Source of the DNA: CAWFPR01 sp963817635
GTDB taxonomy: Bacteria; Acidobacteriota; Vicinamibacteria; Vicinamibacterales; 2-12-FULL-66-21
NCBI GenBank assembly: GCA_963817635.1
Contig: CAWFPR010000024.1
Coordinates: 248,001 to 312,000, forward strand
Reading direction: 5' to 3'
DNA: 64,000 nt
The notes under the pieces are model-generated. The model saw only the letters and a program-made list of their open reading frames with translations, ran no database searches and was not told the DNA's origin. Position 1 is the stretch's first letter; every line of letters starts with the position of its first letter. Below are positions 1 to 9,511 of this stretch, piece by piece. The position numbers and the translations under genes were made by a program.

Positions 1-1
1 G

Positions 2-493
2 AAGAACCCGATCCGCAAGGTGCGCGAGTTCTTCATCGCGCGGCGGCTGGAAGGCGAACTGACCAAGCAGCGCATTCTCGAGCTGTATCTCAACGTCATC
101 GAGTGGGGAGACGGCATCTACGGGGCGGAGGCGGCCGCGCGCGCGTACTTCGGCAAGTCGGCGGCCGATCTGTCGACCAGCGAGTCTGCGCTGCTCGCCG
201 CGGCGATTGCCAACCCGCGCGTCTTCAACGTTGGACATCCGACGGCCCGGTTGCGGAGGCGCCAGCAGATGATCATGCGCCGCATGGGCGCCGTAACGCC
301 GCCACCCGCTACGCCGATCGCGGCCCCGGAGGCCGGCCCTCCGCAGCCGCCGGCTGCCGACCCGGCCGGAATTCCCGCCGTGCCGGGGTTGCCGGCCCCT
401 GGGGGTGGCGAGGGCGTTCTTCCGGGCGTACCGCTGTCGGCGCCTCGCGCGCCGGGGCCGAAGGCGCGCGGAGGCGGCGGACGGCGGCCGTAA
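2..493 (+). CDS. mtgA: Monofunctional peptidoglycan glycosyltransferase, C-terminal part (5' truncated)
   Basis: This is the C-terminal part of a GT51 glycosyltransferase, which polymerises lipid II into glycan strands at the inner membrane. The open frame runs in from the window edge. It shows the conserved family blocks in order: a KNPIRK block, ILELYLNVIEWGDGIYGAE, AAARAYFGKSA, and a closing RRRQQMIMRRMG. Length and motifs fit the single-domain MtgA type rather than a bifunctional penicillin-binding protein, because no transpeptidase domain follows. After the catalytic domain comes a tail of about 60 residues rich in proline, alanine and glycine, which is longer than usual and looks disordered. 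The true start lies outside the window. Confidence 0.9.
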   Translation, partial: KNPIRKVREFFIARRLEGELTKQRILELYLNVIEWGDGIYGAEAAARAYFGKSAADLSTSESALLAAAIANPRVFNVGHPTARLRRRQQMIMRRMGAVTPPPATPIAAPEAGPPQPPAADPAGIPAVPGLPAPGGGEGVLPGVPLSAPRAPGPKARGGGGRRP

Positions 494-532
494 GTGTTGT
501 CAACTCTGCCGTTAGTCTCCCTCCTGCTCACC

Positions 533-562
533 TTGACAGGGTCCCGCTCCCCTTTCTATCAT
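533..562 (+). promoter_or_regulatory. Sigma-70-type promoter for the metallopeptidase gene
   Basis: TTGACA (533-538), an 18-base spacer and TATCAT (557-562) form a near-consensus promoter about 80 bases upstream of the next start codon. It lies in the gap after mtgA, so the metallopeptidase probably has its own transcript. Confidence 0.6.
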
Positions 563-648
563 CAGATGAACGTTTCAGCATTTTAGCTCCCCTCTGAAGC
601 GGCAAGGACGCGGCCGGCTGTTCGTGTGCCCGGCGGGCGTGTGTGCCA

Positions 649-1465
649 ATGATCAACTACACAGAGCGCATTGCGCTCCTGATGCAGGACGTCGTACGTC
701 GGACGCCCAGGCTGTCGTTCATCGATCTGAGTGAAGTGCTCGTGTTCGCGCGGTTTGGGCGGACGGACGCGGAGGGAGCGTTCGCAACCTGCCACTGCAT
801 GACGCTGCCCGAGACGGAGCCCGGTTATTTCTTCTGGCGCGATCGGATCTACCGGCGAGCTGACGCGGCGCTCGCAGTGGTTCGTGACCAAGTCGCCTGA
901 AGTGCGCGTCGGTTTGACGCGGATCAAGTACCTGATTTCGTTCGCGCTGCCGCGCTTCTGCGGTCAATCGCTCGAGCGCACCCGAAAAGCCGGTCTGTAT
1001 CCGGCCGACACGCCCGGATGGATCGCCAAGCTCGACACGATCGTGCACGAGCTCTATCACATCGATCCGCTGGCGTCGGGCATTCGCCGGGTCGCCAAGG
1101 CCGACGGCACGCACTCTCCGCGCTCGCACGGGCCGATGTTCTACGAGGACGTGGCCGAGATGGTCCAGCGGTATCTCGCGGCCCGTCCCGATCCTTCGCT
1201 GTACGATTTTCTCGACGCGGACTTCGACACGCTGGCGGCGCGGCACGGCGGCGTGGTCGGCACCACGTTCAGGAATTTTCCGTCGTTTCCCCAGCGCTAC
1301 ATGGAGGCCGTGGACCTGCCGCCGGCCGACCCGCTTGTGCGCGTCGAGCCGCTCAAGGCGCTGACGCAGCCCGCGCTTTACACCGAAGACGACCTGCACA
1401 TCCGGTACTTCACGGACACGGGTGCGCGGCGCCTGACGCGGAAGGGCCGGTCCTGCGCGGCATGA
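649..1465 (+). CDS. Putative zinc metallopeptidase with HELYH motif (frameshifted)
   Basis: About 270 residues once the frame is repaired. The N-terminal part (649 to about 853) and the remainder (about 853-1465) lie in frames differing by one base; removing one base near 853 joins RIYR to ELTRRSQWFV smoothly. The core has TIVHELYHIDP, an HExxH zinc-peptidase motif, followed by HSPRSHGPMFYEDV, whose histidines or acidic residues could supply a third ligand. There is no signal peptide, so a cytoplasmic role is likely. It resembles the small 'putative phage metallopeptidase' type, but no phage genes surround it. The substrate is unknown. ATG at 649 is preferred; GTG at 643 is an alternative. 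Confidence 0.6.
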
Positions 1466-1490
1466 TCGGGGCGGAGTCGAATGCCCCGCC

Positions 1491-2012
1491 CTACAGGATG
1501 CGCCTCGCTCCCAGGAATCGCGACGCCCAGTAGCTGACGCTCAGACGCTCGACCCGGACCTGTCCATTCGAACTCGGCGCATGGACGAACTCGTCGCCGC
1601 CGATCGCAATGCCGACGTGGGACGCGCCCGCGCCCGTGGTATTGAAGAACACGAGGTCTCCCGGCTCGAGGTCCCCGCCTTTGACGGCCGTCCCCACGCG
1701 ATACAGTTCACCGACTGTACGCGGCACCGCGACCCCGTGCTGCGCGAAGACGTACCAGACGAACCCGCTGCAGTCGAAGCCGGACGGGTCGGCGCCGCCG
1801 TCGCGATAGGGCGTCCCCCGAAGGTCGAGCGCCGACGTCGTGATGCCGTAGCCGCCGCCAGGTTCCGCCGCGGCCGGCGAGGTGGAGGGCGGAGACGCAG
1901 CCGGGGCCCGGCCGGGGCGAGGGAACGGCTGAGGCGCGTGTCCGGTTGACGCGCACCCGCCGGCGCCGAGCGCCGCCACGCCGAAGACGAGGATCGCAGG
2001 CAGGCGAGACAT
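1491..2012 (-). CDS. NlpC/P60-family lipoprotein, probable cell-wall endopeptidase
   Basis: 173 residues. The N-terminus has a signal peptide ending in a lipobox with Cys20 (LGAGGC), so the protein should be a lipoprotein. A proline- and alanine-rich linker (about 25-52) leads to an NlpC/P60 domain. The catalytic cysteine is Cys81 in the FDCSGFVWYVF motif, with His132 in SHVGIAI and His144 as the likely partner histidine. Such enzymes cut peptide stems of peptidoglycan, usually between D-Glu and diaminopimelate. The start at 2012 is chosen because the signal peptide begins there; an in-frame extension to 2066 has no signal character. It is transcribed divergently from the HNH gene. Confidence 0.85.
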   Translation of the reverse strand: MSRLPAILVFGVAALGAGGCASTGHAPQPFPRPGRAPAASPPSTSPAAAEPGGGYGITTSALDLRGTPYRDGGADPSGFDCSGFVWYVFAQHGVAVPRTVGELYRVGTAVKGGDLEPGDLVFFNTTGAGASHVGIAIGGDEFVHAPSSNGQVRVERLSVSYWASRFLGARRIL

Positions 2013-2126
2013 TGGACCTGGACGATTGTATCGGGCGGTGGACGCCGCGGCTGAAGGCGTCTTCAACAGCGCCGTGGACCGATTCCGCTAAGCCGCTCAA
2101 AACATGTCTGTTACGCTGCCGCTGTC

Positions 2127-2155
2127 TTGACACGCGACACTCCTTCGGGCAAAAT
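2127..2155 (+). promoter_or_regulatory. Sigma-70-type promoter for the HNH endonuclease gene
   Basis: A consensus -35 TTGACA (2127-2132), a 17-base spacer and CAAAAT (2150-2155). Transcription would begin only a few bases before the ATG at 2168, so the message would be leaderless or nearly so. Confidence 0.5.
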
Positions 2156-2167
2156 GACTCAGGCTTT

Positions 2168-2703
2168 ATGGAGCAGACGCTCCTGCTGAACGCGACGTAC
2201 GAGCCCCTCAAGGTCGTCCACTGGCAGAAGGCCATCACGCTCTGGTGCCAGGGGAAGGTCGAGGTTATCTCTGTGTACGACCGGGAAGTCCGGTCGGTGT
2301 CCTTCAGCTTCAAGCTGCCTTCGGTCATCCGCCTGCTCCGGTACATCAGGATCAAGCGGAATGTCGACTACGTCCCGTTTTCCCGCGCGAACATCTACGC
2401 GCGCGACGACCACTCCTGTCAGGTACCTGCGGCCGCCTCTTCCCTACCGCGGAGCTGACGTTCGACCATGTGGTGCCGGTCGCCCAGGGCGGCCGGAAGG
2501 ACTGGGAGAACATCGTCACCTGTTGCGTCGCGTGCAATCGCCGGAAGGGCGGACGGACGCCCGCGGAAGCCGGCATGCACCTCATACGCGTGCCGAAGCG
2601 ACCGGCGAAGGCACCCGCCATACGGATGACGGTGGGTCTGAAGAACGCGCCCGAGAACTGGCGCGACTACTTCTATTGGAACATGGAGCTCGACGAGACA
2701 TGA
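2168..2703 (+). CDS. HNH endonuclease (frameshifted)
   Basis: About 177 residues after repair. The N-terminal half (MEQTLLLNATYEPLKVVHW) matches the widespread stand-alone bacterial HNH family. The HNH core follows: DDHSCQ, then CGRLF, LTFDHVVPVAQGG, ENIVTCCVACNRRKGG. The cysteine pairs would hold a structural zinc and the DH..N..N residues a catalytic metal. Around 2420-2428 two extra bases seem to be present, since CAG-TAC-TGC-GGC would restore the usual CxYCG motif. The cellular role of this family is not settled. It stands alone with its own promoter, and nothing suggests a mobile intron or toxin context. Confidence 0.8.
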
Positions 2704-2758
2704 GGCCGGGCCACTGGCCCGGCCTCCTCGCCGTTTCGGCACCGCTCTGACGCTCCCC

Positions 2759-3794
2759 ATGACCCCAGTTACCTCGTCGCGTATTTCGGCGGTCGGTCCC
2801 CTCTGGGCGGTGGAGGGGGGGCTCGTGACGCTCACCGGCTCGGGCTTTTCCGTCGATCCCGTGCTGCCGCGCGTCGTGATCGGAGACCGGCCGGCGCGCC
2901 TGGTCACGGCCTCGTCCACGGCCCTGACGGCGGCGGTCCCGTCCGGCCTCGAAGGGGGGCACACCCCTATTCGGGTCGACGAGGCTCCGGGAGAGACCGT
3001 CTACGTGGACGTCGGCACTCCGCTGGCGACCGGCCTGCACCAGGTGGACAGCCCCGCCTTCGATCTCCACGGGAACCTCTTCGTCACCTTCAGCGGTTCA
3101 CGCGGACAGCAGTCCGCGGTGGCCATCTATGTCGTGCGTCCTGACGGGCACGCGCGAGCCGTTCGTCTCCGAGCTTTGCCAATCCGACGTCGCTCGCGTT
3201 CGATCGCGCGGGGCGCCTCCACGTCTCCAGCCGTTTCGACGGCACCGTCCACCGCGTGGATGCCGACGGTACCGTCACGCAAGTCGCGACCGACCTGGGA
3301 GTGGCCTGCGGCATCGCCTTCGGTCCGGACGACGCTGTTGTACGTCGGCGATCGATCGGGGTCGATCCTCCGCGTGACGAATGGCCGCGCGACCGAGTTC
3401 GCGACGATCCCGCCGAGCATCGCGGCCTTCCATCTGGCCTTCGGCCCCGATGGATGGCTGTACGTCACCGCGCCGACACTTGGCGCGCGCGATCCGGTCT
3501 ACCGCGTCGTCGCCCGGCGGTGCCGTCGAGATCTTCCACGACGGCTTCGGTCGTCCGCAGGGACTGGCGTTCGACTCGCACGGACGCCTCTACGTGGTGG
3601 ACGCGCTCGCGGGTTCCGGCGGCGTGTACCGCTTGCGCGGCGACCGACCGGGAGAGGCCGAGCAGCTGCTTGCCGGCGGCGCCCTCATCGGACTCGCGTT
3701 CGACCCGCGCGGCGGACTGGTGCTCGCGTCCTCCGACACGGTCTACAAGCTGAGTGTCGACGCGCACGGCCTGCTCCCCGTCGGAATGGCTTGA
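2759..3794 (+). CDS. TIG/IPT domain plus NHL/SMP-30-like beta-propeller protein (frameshifted)
   Basis: About 345 residues after repair. The first ~85 residues form an IPT/TIG-like immunoglobulin fold (VTLTGSGFSVDPVLPRVVIG). The rest has repeated propeller blades: LAFDRAGRLHVSSR, CGIAFGPDDA, LAFGPDGWLYVTAP, LAFDSHGRLYVVD and IGLAFDPRGGLVLAS. This pattern is typical of NHL or gluconolactonase-like propellers. The frame changes near 3148, 3180, 3345 and 3510. No clear signal peptide is seen at the ATG used, so export is uncertain. The gene ends 38 bases before the permease start. Function is unknown; propellers of this kind bind ligands or act as lactonases. Confidence 0.6.
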
Positions 3795-3832
3795 TTCGTT
3801 CGGCCTGCCCGGATACGCTCAGCAACCGACCC

Positions 3833-5317
3833 ATGTCACAACTGTTCAGACGAAAACCAATTGCCGACCTGATGCCCGACAGTGAGCACTCGCTGAAACG
3901 GGTGCTCGGTGCCGGTGACCTGATCATGCTCGCGATCGGCGCCGTGATCGGCGCCGGCATTTTTTCGTCCATCGGGACGGCCGCGGCGGGCGAGGTGCTG
4001 CCGAACGGCGAGGTGGTGCGCTACGGCGCCGGCCCCGCGCTGGTCCTGTCCTTCATCCTGCTCGGGGTCGTCTGCGGGCTGGCCGCGCTGTGCTACGCGG
4101 AACTCGCCGCGATGATTCCGCAGTCCGGCAGCGCCTATGCGTATTCCTACGCGACGCTCGGCGAGTTCGTCGCGTGGATCATCGGGTGGGACCTCATTCT
4201 CGAGTACGCGGTCGGCAACATCGCGGTGGCCATCGCGTGGAGCGGGTATTTCGTCTCGCTGCTCTCGGGATTCGGCGTCACGTTCCCCGCATGGCTCACC
4301 CACGGGTACCGCACGGCGCTTTTGAGCTCGGACCCCGCGGTGCACGGGCTGCTCCAGACCGCGCCGCACATTCTCGGCATCCCGCTCCTGCTCAACGTGC
4401 CGGCGGCGCTCATCGTGCTGGCCGTCACCTGGCTGCTCTACATCGGCGTGCGCGAGAGCGTGCGGGCGAACAACATCATGGTCGTCATCAAGCTGGTGGT
4501 GCTGACGTTCTTCGTTGTACTGGGCGGCATGCACATCGACCCGGCCAACTACAAGCCGTTCGCGCCGAACGGGTGGGCCGGCATCCACCAGGGAGCGGCC
4601 ATCGTCTTCTTCGCGTATATCGGGTTCGATGCCATCTCGACGGCGGCCGAGGAAACGAAGAACCCGCAGCGCAACATGCCGATTGGCATCCTCGCCGGGC
4701 TGGGCATCTGCACGCTCATCTACGTCATCGTCGGTATCGTCGCCACCGGCCTGGTCCCGTACCAGCAGCTGCGCGCGTCCGATCCGCTCGCCAGGGCGCT
4801 CGAGGTCGCGGGGCTTCCGACGGCGAGCTGGATCGTGGCGTTCGGCGCGGTCGTCTCGCTCACCGCTGTGCTGCTGGTCTTCCAGTACGGCCAGCCGCGC
4901 ATTTTCCTCGCGATGGCGCGCGACGGGCTGCTTCCGGGATGGGCCGCGAAGATCCATCCCAAATACCGGACCCCACACGTCACGACCGTCATCACCGGGC
5001 TCGTCGTCGCCGCGGGCGGCCTGGTGATGGACGAGAACGAGATCTACGACCTGACCAACATCGGAACCCTCGCGGCATTCGCCATCGTCTGCGTCGGGGT
5101 GCTCGTCCTGCGTTACAAGGACCCGGACCGCCCGCGGCCGTTCCGGGTGCCGTTCGTCTGGCCCGTGGCGATCGCGGGAGCCGCAGCCTGCGTGTACACG
5201 ATGAAGGGGCTGCCGGTGCACGCCTGGGAGCGCTTCGGCATCTGGCTCGCCGTCGGGCTGGCGCTCTATTTCGCGTACGGCTACCGAAAAAGCGGGCTGC
5301 ATCGACCGCAGGCCTGA
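3833..5317 (+). CDS. APC-family amino-acid permease, cationic-amino-acid-transporter type
   Basis: 494 residues with about 12 to 14 hydrophobic segments. The first helix carries the APC substrate-binding glycine motif (IGAVIGAGIFSSIG), and later segments include FFAYIGFDAISTAAEETKNPQRNMP, the hallmark of the CAT/YhdG branch. C-terminal arginine-rich loops (YKDPDRPRPFRVPF) also match. It should be an inner-membrane importer of amino acids driven by ion gradients; the exact substrate cannot be read from sequence. The ATG at 3833 gives the usual short cytoplasmic N-terminus; the frame is open further upstream only by chance. A second, divergent APC permease lies at 51325. Confidence 0.88.
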   Translation: MSQLFRRKPIADLMPDSEHSLKRVLGAGDLIMLAIGAVIGAGIFSSIGTAAAGEVLPNGEVVRYGAGPALVLSFILLGVVCGLAALCYAELAAMIPQSGSAYAYSYATLGEFVAWIIGWDLILEYAVGNIAVAIAWSGYFVSLLSGFGVTFPAWLTHGYRTALLSSDPAVHGLLQTAPHILGIPLLLNVPAALIVLAVTWLLYIGVRESVRANNIMVVIKLVVLTFFVVLGGMHIDPANYKPFAPNGWAGIHQGAAIVFFAYIGFDAISTAAEETKNPQRNMPIGILAGLGICTLIYVIVGIVATGLVPYQQLRASDPLARALEVAGLPTASWIVAFGAVVSLTAVLLVFQYGQPRIFLAMARDGLLPGWAAKIHPKYRTPHVTTVITGLVVAAGGLVMDENEIYDLTNIGTLAAFAIVCVGVLVLRYKDPDRPRPFRVPFVWPVAIAGAAACVYTMKGLPVHAWERFGIWLAVGLALYFAYGYRKSGLHRPQA

Positions 5318-5386
5318 CGTCAGGCGGACGGGCTGCGCTGCGGCCGTGCCCGCGTGCAGCTCGACCACAGCCCCTGCGCTGCGTGG

Positions 5387-5392
5387 TACAAT
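5387..5392 (+). promoter_or_regulatory. Possible -10 element upstream of uvrA
   Basis: TACAAT lies 40 bases before the uvrA start. I see no good -35 at 16-18 bases, so this is only a candidate. Confidence 0.3.
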
Positions 5393-5431
5393 CACTGTTT
5401 GGGCTTTTCGCACGAATCCCACGCAGTAGAT

Positions 5432-8287
5432 ATGGCGCACGACTGGATAGCGGTGCGCGGCGCACGCGTACACAACCTCAAGAACATCGACGTCGACATC
5501 CCGCGCGATCAACTCGTCGTGCTGACGGGCCTGTCGGGGTCCGGGAAGTCGTCGCTCGCCTTCGACACCATCTATGCCGAGGGGCAGCGCCGCTATGTCG
5601 AATCGCTGTCGTCGTATGCGCGCCAGTTCCTCGAGCAGATGGAAAAGCCCGACGTCGACCTGATCGACGGGCTGTCGCCGGCGATCGCCATCGAACAGAA
5701 GACGACCGGCTCGAATCCGCGCTCGACGGTCGGGACCGTGACCGAGATCTACGATTATCTGCGACTGCTCTTCGCCAACATCGGCGTGCCGCATTGCCAC
5801 CTGTGCGGCCGGGAGATTGCCTCGCAGTCGCTCGAACGGATCGTCGACATGGTGATGCTCTCGCCGAACGACGAGCGGATCAACGTGCTCGCGCCGATCG
5901 TCCGCGGCCGCAAGGGGGAATTCAAGAAGGAGCTCGGGGCGCTGCGCGCGCGGGGATTCACGAAGGTGCGGGTCGACGGGCAGTTGCGGTCGCTCGACGA
6001 GGACATCAAGCTCGATCGGCGGCGCAACCACACGCTCGACGTCGTGGTCGATCGGCTCGTGCTGAAACTCGGCGTCGAACGGCGGCTGGCCGAATCCGTC
6101 GAGATCGCGCTCAACCTGGCCGACGACGTCGTGGTCATCAACACGCTCGGCGGCGGCGACCGGCTGTTCTCCCGCCGGCTCGCGTGCACCTGGTGCGGCG
6201 TGAGCATGCCGGAAATGACGCCCCGCGCCTTCTCGTTCAACTCGCCGCACGGCGCGTGCCCGGACTGCCAGGGCCTCGGGGCCGTCTACGATTTCGACCC
6301 CGCGCGGCTGGTGCCGGACGAGTCCCTGTCGCTGGCCGACGGGGCCATCGCTCCCTGGGCGAAGGGCGACAAGAAGCTCGTGCGCGAGGCGCTCGGGTCG
6401 CTGAGCCGGACGTTCGGCATCGACCTGACGCTGCCGTTCCGCAGGCTGCCGAAGAAGCTGCGCGACCTCGTGTTCTTCGGCGCCGGCGGCGCCAGGCGCG
6501 CCGAGGCGGACGCCGGCCGGAAGAAGGCGAAGGGCCGTCAGGCCAAAGACCCGTTCGGCGCAGGATTCGAGGGGCTGATTCCGAACCTGCGCCGCCGCTA
6601 CGACGAGGGAAGCTGGCTCGATCAGGAAAACCTCGAGCCCTACCGGGCGCTCCGGCCCTGCCCGACCTGCGCAGGCGAGCGGCTGAAAGCGCAGAGCCGC
6701 GCCGTGCGCGTGAAGGGGCGGACGATCTCCGAATACGTCGACCTTCCAATCTCCGAGGCGGTGCGCACGTTTGACGCGCTCGAGCTGACCGACCGCGAGA
6801 CGCTGATTGCCAGCCGGATCCTCCGCGAGATCCGTGACCGCCTGCGCTTCCTCTTCGACGTGGGCGTCGGCTACCTGACGCTCGGGCGCAGCGCCGCGAC
6901 CCTGTCGGGAGGCGAGGGGCAGCGCATCCGCCTCGCGACCCAGATTGGCTCGAATCTCACCGGCGTGCTCTACGTGCTCGACGAACCGTCGATTGGGCTC
7001 CACCAGCGCGACAACCGCGCGCTGCTCGCGACGCTCGCGAGGCTGCGCGATCTGGGCAATACCGTCATCGTCGTCGAGCACGACGAAGAAACCATCCGCA
7101 CCGCGGACTACGTCGTCGATCTCGGGCCGGGTGCCGGCGAGCACGGCGGCAGGGTCATCTTCCAGGGCACGCCCGCCAGGCTGCTCGAGGACGGCCACGG
7201 GTCACTGACGGGCGCGTACCTGCGCGGCGAACGTGCCATTACGACGCCGACCCATCGCCGTCCGACGACGCGAGGTGAAATCCTGATCACTGGCGCGCGG
7301 GAAAACAACCTCAAGGACATCGATGTCGCGATTCCCCTCGGCGTGCTCACGACCGTGACCGGCGTGAGCGGCTCCGGCAAGTCGACGCTGGTGAACGAGA
7401 TTCTGTATCGCACCCTCGCACGCGAACTCTACCGCGCCGCCGACGAGCCCGGCGCGCACCGATCGATTACCGGCATCGACCAGCTCGACAAGGTGATTCA
7501 GATCGACCAGTCGCCGATCGGCCGGACGCCGCGCTCGAATCCGGCGACCTACACCGGCCTCTTCACGTTCATCCGCGAGCTCTTCGCCATGCTGCCCGAC
7601 GCCCGGGCGCGCGGCTTCCGGCCCGGCCGGTTTTCGTTCAACGTGAAAGGCGGGCGCTGCGAGGCCTGTCAGGGTGACGGCGTCATCGCCATCGAGATGC
7701 ACTTCCTGCCCAACGTGTACGTCACGTGCGAACAGTGCAAGGGCCGGCGGTACAACCGCGAGACGCTCGAAATCAAGTACCGCGGCAAGTCAATCGCCGA
7801 CGTGCTCGACCTGACGGTCGATCAGGCGCTGCCGCTCCTCGAGAATTTTCCTCCCATCGCGAACAAACTCCGGACACTCCAGGACGTGGGCCTCGGCTAC
7901 ATCGAACTGGGACAGTCGGCCACCACGCTCAGCGGCGGCGAAGCACAGCGGGTCAAGCTCTCGAAGGAACTGTCGCGCCGCGGCACCGGCCGGACCCTCT
8001 ACATCCTGGACGAGCCGACCACCGGCCTGCATTTCGAGGACACGCACAAACTGCTCGACGTCCTGAACAAGCTCGTCGATCAGGGCAATACCGTCGTCAT
8101 CATCGAGCACAACCTGGACGTCATCAAATCGGCGGACCATGTGATCGACCTCGGACCCGAAGGCGGCGAAGACGGTGGCCGGGTCGTCGCCACGGGGACT
8201 CCTGAAGCGGTGGCAAAGAGCCGAAACTCTTTCACGGGGCGTTTTCTCGCCGACATCCTCGGCCAGCCCCCAGCGTTGGCCTCGTGA
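5432..8287 (+). CDS. uvrA: Excinuclease ABC subunit A
   Basis: 951 residues, the normal length for UvrA, the damage-recognition ATPase of nucleotide excision repair. It has two ABC modules: Walker A GLSGSGKSS at 33-41 with signature LSGGEGQR, and GVSGSGKST near 643-652 with signature LSGGEAQR, each followed by a LDEPS/LDEPT Walker B. Zinc-binding cysteine pairs are visible (CHLCG, CTWCG with CPDC, CEAC with CEQC). Start 5432 gives the typical N-terminus MAHDWIAVRGARVHNLKNI; the frame extends upstream to 5354 without family similarity. No SOS box was recognised upstream. Confidence 0.96.
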   Translation: MAHDWIAVRGARVHNLKNIDVDIPRDQLVVLTGLSGSGKSSLAFDTIYAEGQRRYVESLSSYARQFLEQMEKPDVDLIDGLSPAIAIEQKTTGSNPRSTVGTVTEIYDYLRLLFANIGVPHCHLCGREIASQSLERIVDMVMLSPNDERINVLAPIVRGRKGEFKKELGALRARGFTKVRVDGQLRSLDEDIKLDRRRNHTLDVVVDRLVLKLGVERRLAESVEIALNLADDVVVINTLGGGDRLFSRRLACTWCGVSMPEMTPRAFSFNSPHGACPDCQGLGAVYDFDPARLVPDESLSLADGAIAPWAKGDKKLVREALGSLSRTFGIDLTLPFRRLPKKLRDLVFFGAGGARRAEADAGRKKAKGRQAKDPFGAGFEGLIPNLRRRYDEGSWLDQENLEPYRALRPCPTCAGERLKAQSRAVRVKGRTISEYVDLPISEAVRTFDALELTDRETLIASRILREIRDRLRFLFDVGVGYLTLGRSAATLSGGEGQRIRLATQIGSNLTGVLYVLDEPSIGLHQRDNRALLATLARLRDLGNTVIVVEHDEETIRTADYVVDLGPGAGEHGGRVIFQGTPARLLEDGHGSLTGAYLRGERAITTPTHRRPTTRGEILITGARENNLKDIDVAIPLGVLTTVTGVSGSGKSTLVNEILYRTLARELYRAADEPGAHRSITGIDQLDKVIQIDQSPIGRTPRSNPATYTGLFTFIRELFAMLPDARARGFRPGRFSFNVKGGRCEACQGDGVIAIEMHFLPNVYVTCEQCKGRRYNRETLEIKYRGKSIADVLDLTVDQALPLLENFPPIANKLRTLQDVGLGYIELGQSATTLSGGEAQRVKLSKELSRRGTGRTLYILDEPTTGLHFEDTHKLLDVLNKLVDQGNTVVIIEHNLDVIKSADHVIDLGPEGGEDGGRVVATGTPEAVAKSRNSFTGRFLADILGQPPALAS

Positions 8288-8323
8288 AGGAGGGTCCATG
8301 CGCACGTTCCAGGCTCAGACGGT

Positions 8324-8377
8324 GTGTGGCATGATAGCCACACTTCGGGGGAGTTACGCTGTGGCTGCACAGCCACA
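8324..8377 (+). other. Two similar short hairpins between uvrA and lpxC
   Basis: GTGTGGC (8324-8330) pairs with GCCACAC (8337-8343), and TGTGGCT (8360-8366) pairs with AGCCACA (8371-8377). Each stem is 7 bp and they share the core TGTGGC. Neither is followed by a T run, so they are not standard terminators. They may be RNA-processing sites, a protein-binding repeat or a weak stop for uvrA. Confidence 0.4.
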
Positions 8378-8528
8378 AGTCCTCTCTTTCGGGACGTCAT
8401 CCGGCGCGCAATTCGGCTGTAAAGCTAAAGACTAATCAAGTAGTTAGCCTGAGTCATCGCAGCTGCGTGCGCATGGCAGGGGCTTTGCTCAGCTCGTTGT
8501 GGCTTCCCGCCATTGGACTTGAGTGGTC

Positions 8529-9446
8529 ATGAACGCGCAGCGTACCCTTCGTCGCCCAGTCTCCTGCACCGGAATCGGACTTCATTCTGGTAACAAGGTC
8601 ACCCTGTCGCTCAAGCCGGCGCCGGCCGACTACGGCATCCGGTTTCAGCGCTCTGATCTTGGCGGGCTCGAAATACGGGCCACCGTCACTCACCTGGGGG
8701 GCATTCAATATCAGACGGGGTTGACGCGCGAGGCCGTGTCGGTCGAAACCGTCGAGCACCTGCTCGCCGCGCTGACCGCCCTGGGCATCGACAACGTCAT
8801 CGTCGAGCTGAACTCTCCGGAAGTGCCGATCATGGACGGCAGCGCTGCCCCGTTCGTCTATCTGATCCTGAACGAGGCTGGTGTCAAACGTTTGACGGCG
8901 CCGCGCCGCTACCTCAAAGTGCTGCGCCCGATCGCGCTGACCCAGGGGGACAAGCGCATCGCGCTGTATCCGTCGGATCACTTCAAGGTCACCTACAGCA
9001 TCAGCTTCGACCACCCGCTCCTGCGTCACCAGTCGCGGACGATGCGGATTACCGAAGACACCTTCGTCGAGGAAATCGCCCCCGCCAGGACCTTCGGATT
9101 CCTGAAGGAAGTCGAGATGCTCCGGCAGCGCGGACTCGCCCTGGGGGGCTCGCTCGACAACGCCATCGTGCTCGGCGAAACCGGCGTCCTCAACAACGCG
9201 CTCCGGTTCGAAGACGAGTTCGTGCGTCACAAGATCCTGGACGTGATTGGCGACCTGACGCTGGTTGGCCACCCCGTGGTGGGCCATCTGGTGGCGCACC
9301 GCGGCGGCCACGCGCTTCACACGGCGTTTGCCTCCAAGATCCTCGAAGAGCAGGACGCCTGGCGCATCGAGGAAACCGCGGTCGATCCGGCGGCGGCGCT
9401 GCCCGCGACGATGCCGGCCGAGCGGGCCGCACGACTCGCAAACTAG
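8529..9446 (+). CDS. lpxC: UDP-3-O-acyl-N-acetylglucosamine deacetylase
   Basis: 305 residues, the family's usual length. LpxC catalyses the committed step of lipid A synthesis, a zinc-dependent deacetylation in the cytoplasm. Catalytic and zinc residues are present: Glu76-His77 in VETVEHLLAAL, His234 and Asp238 in HKILDVIGD with Asp242, and His261 in GGHAL. The N-terminal QRTLRRPVSCTGIGLHSG motif is also typical. ATG at 8529 is preferred; GTG at 8523 is possible. The gene is single and is followed by a strong terminator. Its presence shows that the organism makes a lipopolysaccharide-type outer membrane. Confidence 0.96.
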   Translation: MNAQRTLRRPVSCTGIGLHSGNKVTLSLKPAPADYGIRFQRSDLGGLEIRATVTHLGGIQYQTGLTREAVSVETVEHLLAALTALGIDNVIVELNSPEVPIMDGSAAPFVYLILNEAGVKRLTAPRRYLKVLRPIALTQGDKRIALYPSDHFKVTYSISFDHPLLRHQSRTMRITEDTFVEEIAPARTFGFLKEVEMLRQRGLALGGSLDNAIVLGETGVLNNALRFEDEFVRHKILDVIGDLTLVGHPVVGHLVAHRGGHALHTAFASKILEEQDAWRIEETAVDPAAALPATMPAERAARLAN

Positions 9447-9471
9447 ACACCTCTCCTCCCGGTACGTTGAA

Positions 9472-9501
9472 GGGCCGCGCAAGTGCCGCGGCTCTTTTTT
9501 T
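9472..9501 (+). terminator. Rho-independent terminator of lpxC
   Basis: GGGCCGCG (9472-9479) pairs with CGCGGCTC (9487-9494), including one G-U pair, across a 7-base loop, and is followed by seven T residues (9495-9501). It lies 26 bases after the lpxC stop and just before the convergent radical SAM gene. Confidence 0.85.
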
Positions 9502-9511
9502 GCCCGGCACT

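Noticed and set aside
2168..2703. Homing endonuclease or restriction enzyme.
   Set aside because: No intron, intein or methylase accompanies it; the sequence fits the common stand-alone HNH family.
3836..7198. A 1120-codon open frame on the minus strand across the permease and uvrA.
   Set aside because: It is opposite two clear genes, is composed of repetitive Arg/Glu/Asp/Val sequence typical of GC-rich antisense frames, and shows no motif.
8324..8377. tRNA or small RNA between uvrA and lpxC.
   Set aside because: The two 7-bp hairpins do not form a cloverleaf, and no T run or RNA promoter is evident.
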